This document shows, in pieces, positions 62,701 to 64,000 of a DNA stretch of 64,000 nt. Source of the stretch: Temnothorax longispinosus. Its lineage: Eukaryota; Arthropoda; Insecta; Hymenoptera; Formicidae. A program made the position numbers and the translations under genes. The notes under the pieces are model-generated. The model was not told the DNA's origin. It did no database searches and worked only from the letters and a program-made list of their open reading frames with translations. The stretch is taken from assembly GCF_030848805.1 (NCBI RefSeq), contig NC_092363.1, positions 5,704,001 to 5,768,000 on the forward strand. Reading direction: 5' to 3'. How positions within the stretch are numbered: the stretch's first letter is position 1; each line of letters starts with the position of its first letter.

Positions 62701-64000
62701 AAGTTAACGGGTGGATGGCGAGGAGGGATAGGGTCGAGCAGAGGAAGCGGAGAGATGGGGCAGAACGTTATCACTGGAGATCACGCTAATCTAACGCCTT
62801 CATCCCCTGCACGATCGTGCAACCCTCAGCCTGATCCGACTTGACTTTTTGTAACGACTTCTTCTTCCACCTCCCACACCGACCTCCTCCCCACCGCACC
62901 GCGTCCTCATCCTCGGCCGAAGCCTTCCGACAGTAACCCAGCTTTCATTCCAATCCACAGCTAGAAGAACCCATCCCCGTAATTATCCGATAAGCGAAAG
63001 GGAACGCCTGGTTATCCGGCGGGCTGTTGATACATAGGACGATCTCCGGGTCTGTTTCCAATTACGTCGTGGGACAAGAGAAAATGACTGAATTCGTTCG
63101 CCTTGGCTTTATTTTCACGTGCTTCTGCGTTACTTTTTTCTTTTCTCTCTCTCTTCCAGTCTTTCTCTCTCTTTAGTTCAATTAGTGCGCGTGGTTGATG
63201 TGTTGGCAAATGAGTTCCTTTGACAATCTATTTTCAAAGCTTTTCTATTAAGTATATTTCTGTACCTTTTTTATTTTTTCTCCCAAACAAATTTTTCTTT
63301 CGTATTTTATATATATATATATTTTTCCCATTTTTTACAATTTTAAACCGTATTTAATTCAACTTCAATGAGTTTTAATCTTGTTACTGATTGTATGCGG
63401 TTATATGAGCATACAGAATTGAGACGTTTCGTCCGCCTCTATATATCTGTCTTTTTATTGCAAAAATATCAGCTATTTTATTAAAATTATTACGATACAA
63501 ATACATATTCTAAATTGAAAGGCGAATTGAAACTGATCACATTAAATTGATTTTAGTTAGTATTTTATTATAGTAGTGTACATTTAACGTTAAAAGCGTA
63601 TTTTTAACGTAAAAAATTATTCAAACATAAGTCTTAAAAATTGAAACGATTGATTCTTAATAATCACAATTTATCTTACGTTATCCACTCCGACGAGAGA
63701 CGTCAATTGTAAAACCCAATCATTAAAACCAATTGGATCAACGGTAACAAATTGTTCGTTCGAAGGATCACCGGTCAATAAATAATGTTTACGTAACAAA
63801 TAGTCGTATTACGCAGATCACGTGGGACCTTTTGCTCCCAATGAACACAATCCACACTCGAAACCCGGCCGGTACCGTCACGATGTTATCGTGATAATCG
63901 ACGTTCGATAATATCCTCCAATAAATTTGTCCCGATAACAAAGAGGATTTATATTATTGGAGTATCGTGGACTATAAACGCCCGTTTCGACGAGGCTCTA
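59724..64000. other. Non-coding stretch to the end of the window
   Basis: Contains the TTA array at 59862-59886, an 8-bp-stem hairpin at 61025-61047 (GAGTGGAC / GTCCACTC), pyrimidine-rich runs near 61210-61290, and a doubled AAAGTTCGGTGC at about 61944-61968. A good-looking donor (GCG|GTAAGT) at 62699 has no partner. Open frames stay below 123 codons with no recognised product. Confidence 0.5.
59862..59886. repeat. (TTA)n microsatellite
   Basis: About eight ATT/TTA units, then degrading into ATCATTATCATC. Confidence 0.9.

Noticed and set aside
62641..62710. Splice donor GCG|GTAAGT at 62699
   Set aside because: Good consensus, but there is no acceptor or open frame upstream that makes an exon; one strong-looking donor every few kilobases is expected by chance.

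Overview
This window looks like non-coding DNA from an insect, most likely a hymenopteran such as an ant. That assignment is inference. It rests on an AT-rich background broken by short CpG-dense blocks, many dinucleotide microsatellites, and insect-style small DNA transposons and a Helitron. I recognised no protein family in any of the six frames. The longest open frames (about 170-180 codons) fall in low-complexity or CpG-rich stretches, lack convincing splice boundaries and resemble no family I know. I see no rRNA, no complete tRNA and no CRISPR array. The window is best read as a gene desert or the 5' end and large introns of a gene whose coding exons lie elsewhere.

The only gene-like structure I can support is at 9.86-11.22 kb on the + strand. 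A CpG-rich block leads into a probable non-coding first exon ending at 10739 (donor GAG|GTGAGC). A 443-bp intron ends in a TTTTATTTTACAG acceptor, followed by a 41-bp exon (11183-11223) with a strong donor TTG|GTGAGT. The putative first exon carries several short upstream open frames, as expected of a 5' UTR. No coding exon follows that I can identify in the remaining 52 kb.

Mobile DNA is the best-resolved content. There is a 1,393-bp non-autonomous Helitron (33664-35056) with a TC start, a 3' hairpin, a CTAG end and an A|T target. It contains three copies of a 133-bp-period repeat and a foldback with 145-bp arms, one arm of which is interrupted by a 90-bp insert. There are also four terminal-inverted-repeat elements: 7819-8137; 9245-9376 (TTAA-flanked, lying between diverged direct repeats); 12820-13083 (piggyBac-like, TTAA-flanked); and 47938-48176 (73-bp TIRs, TA-flanked). 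A further 119-bp inverted repeat lies at 9497-9615, just upstream of the putative promoter block.

The rest is AT-rich unique-looking sequence with microsatellites (GA/CT near 3.0, 13.7, 23.0, 24.4, 32.8 and 54.1 kb; CA near 5.8, 20.1, 21.6 and 55.7 kb; TCTATC at 6.7 kb; CCGA at 41.7 kb; TTA at 59.9 kb), a 16-C homopolymer at 22.8 kb, and CpG-rich blocks near 2.0, 4.7, 29.0-29.7, 32.0-32.4, 36.7, 38.0 and 45.9 kb. I found no clear sign of a new multi-gene system. The most unusual items are the layered Helitron and the 9.15-9.62 kb repeat cluster beside the candidate promoter.
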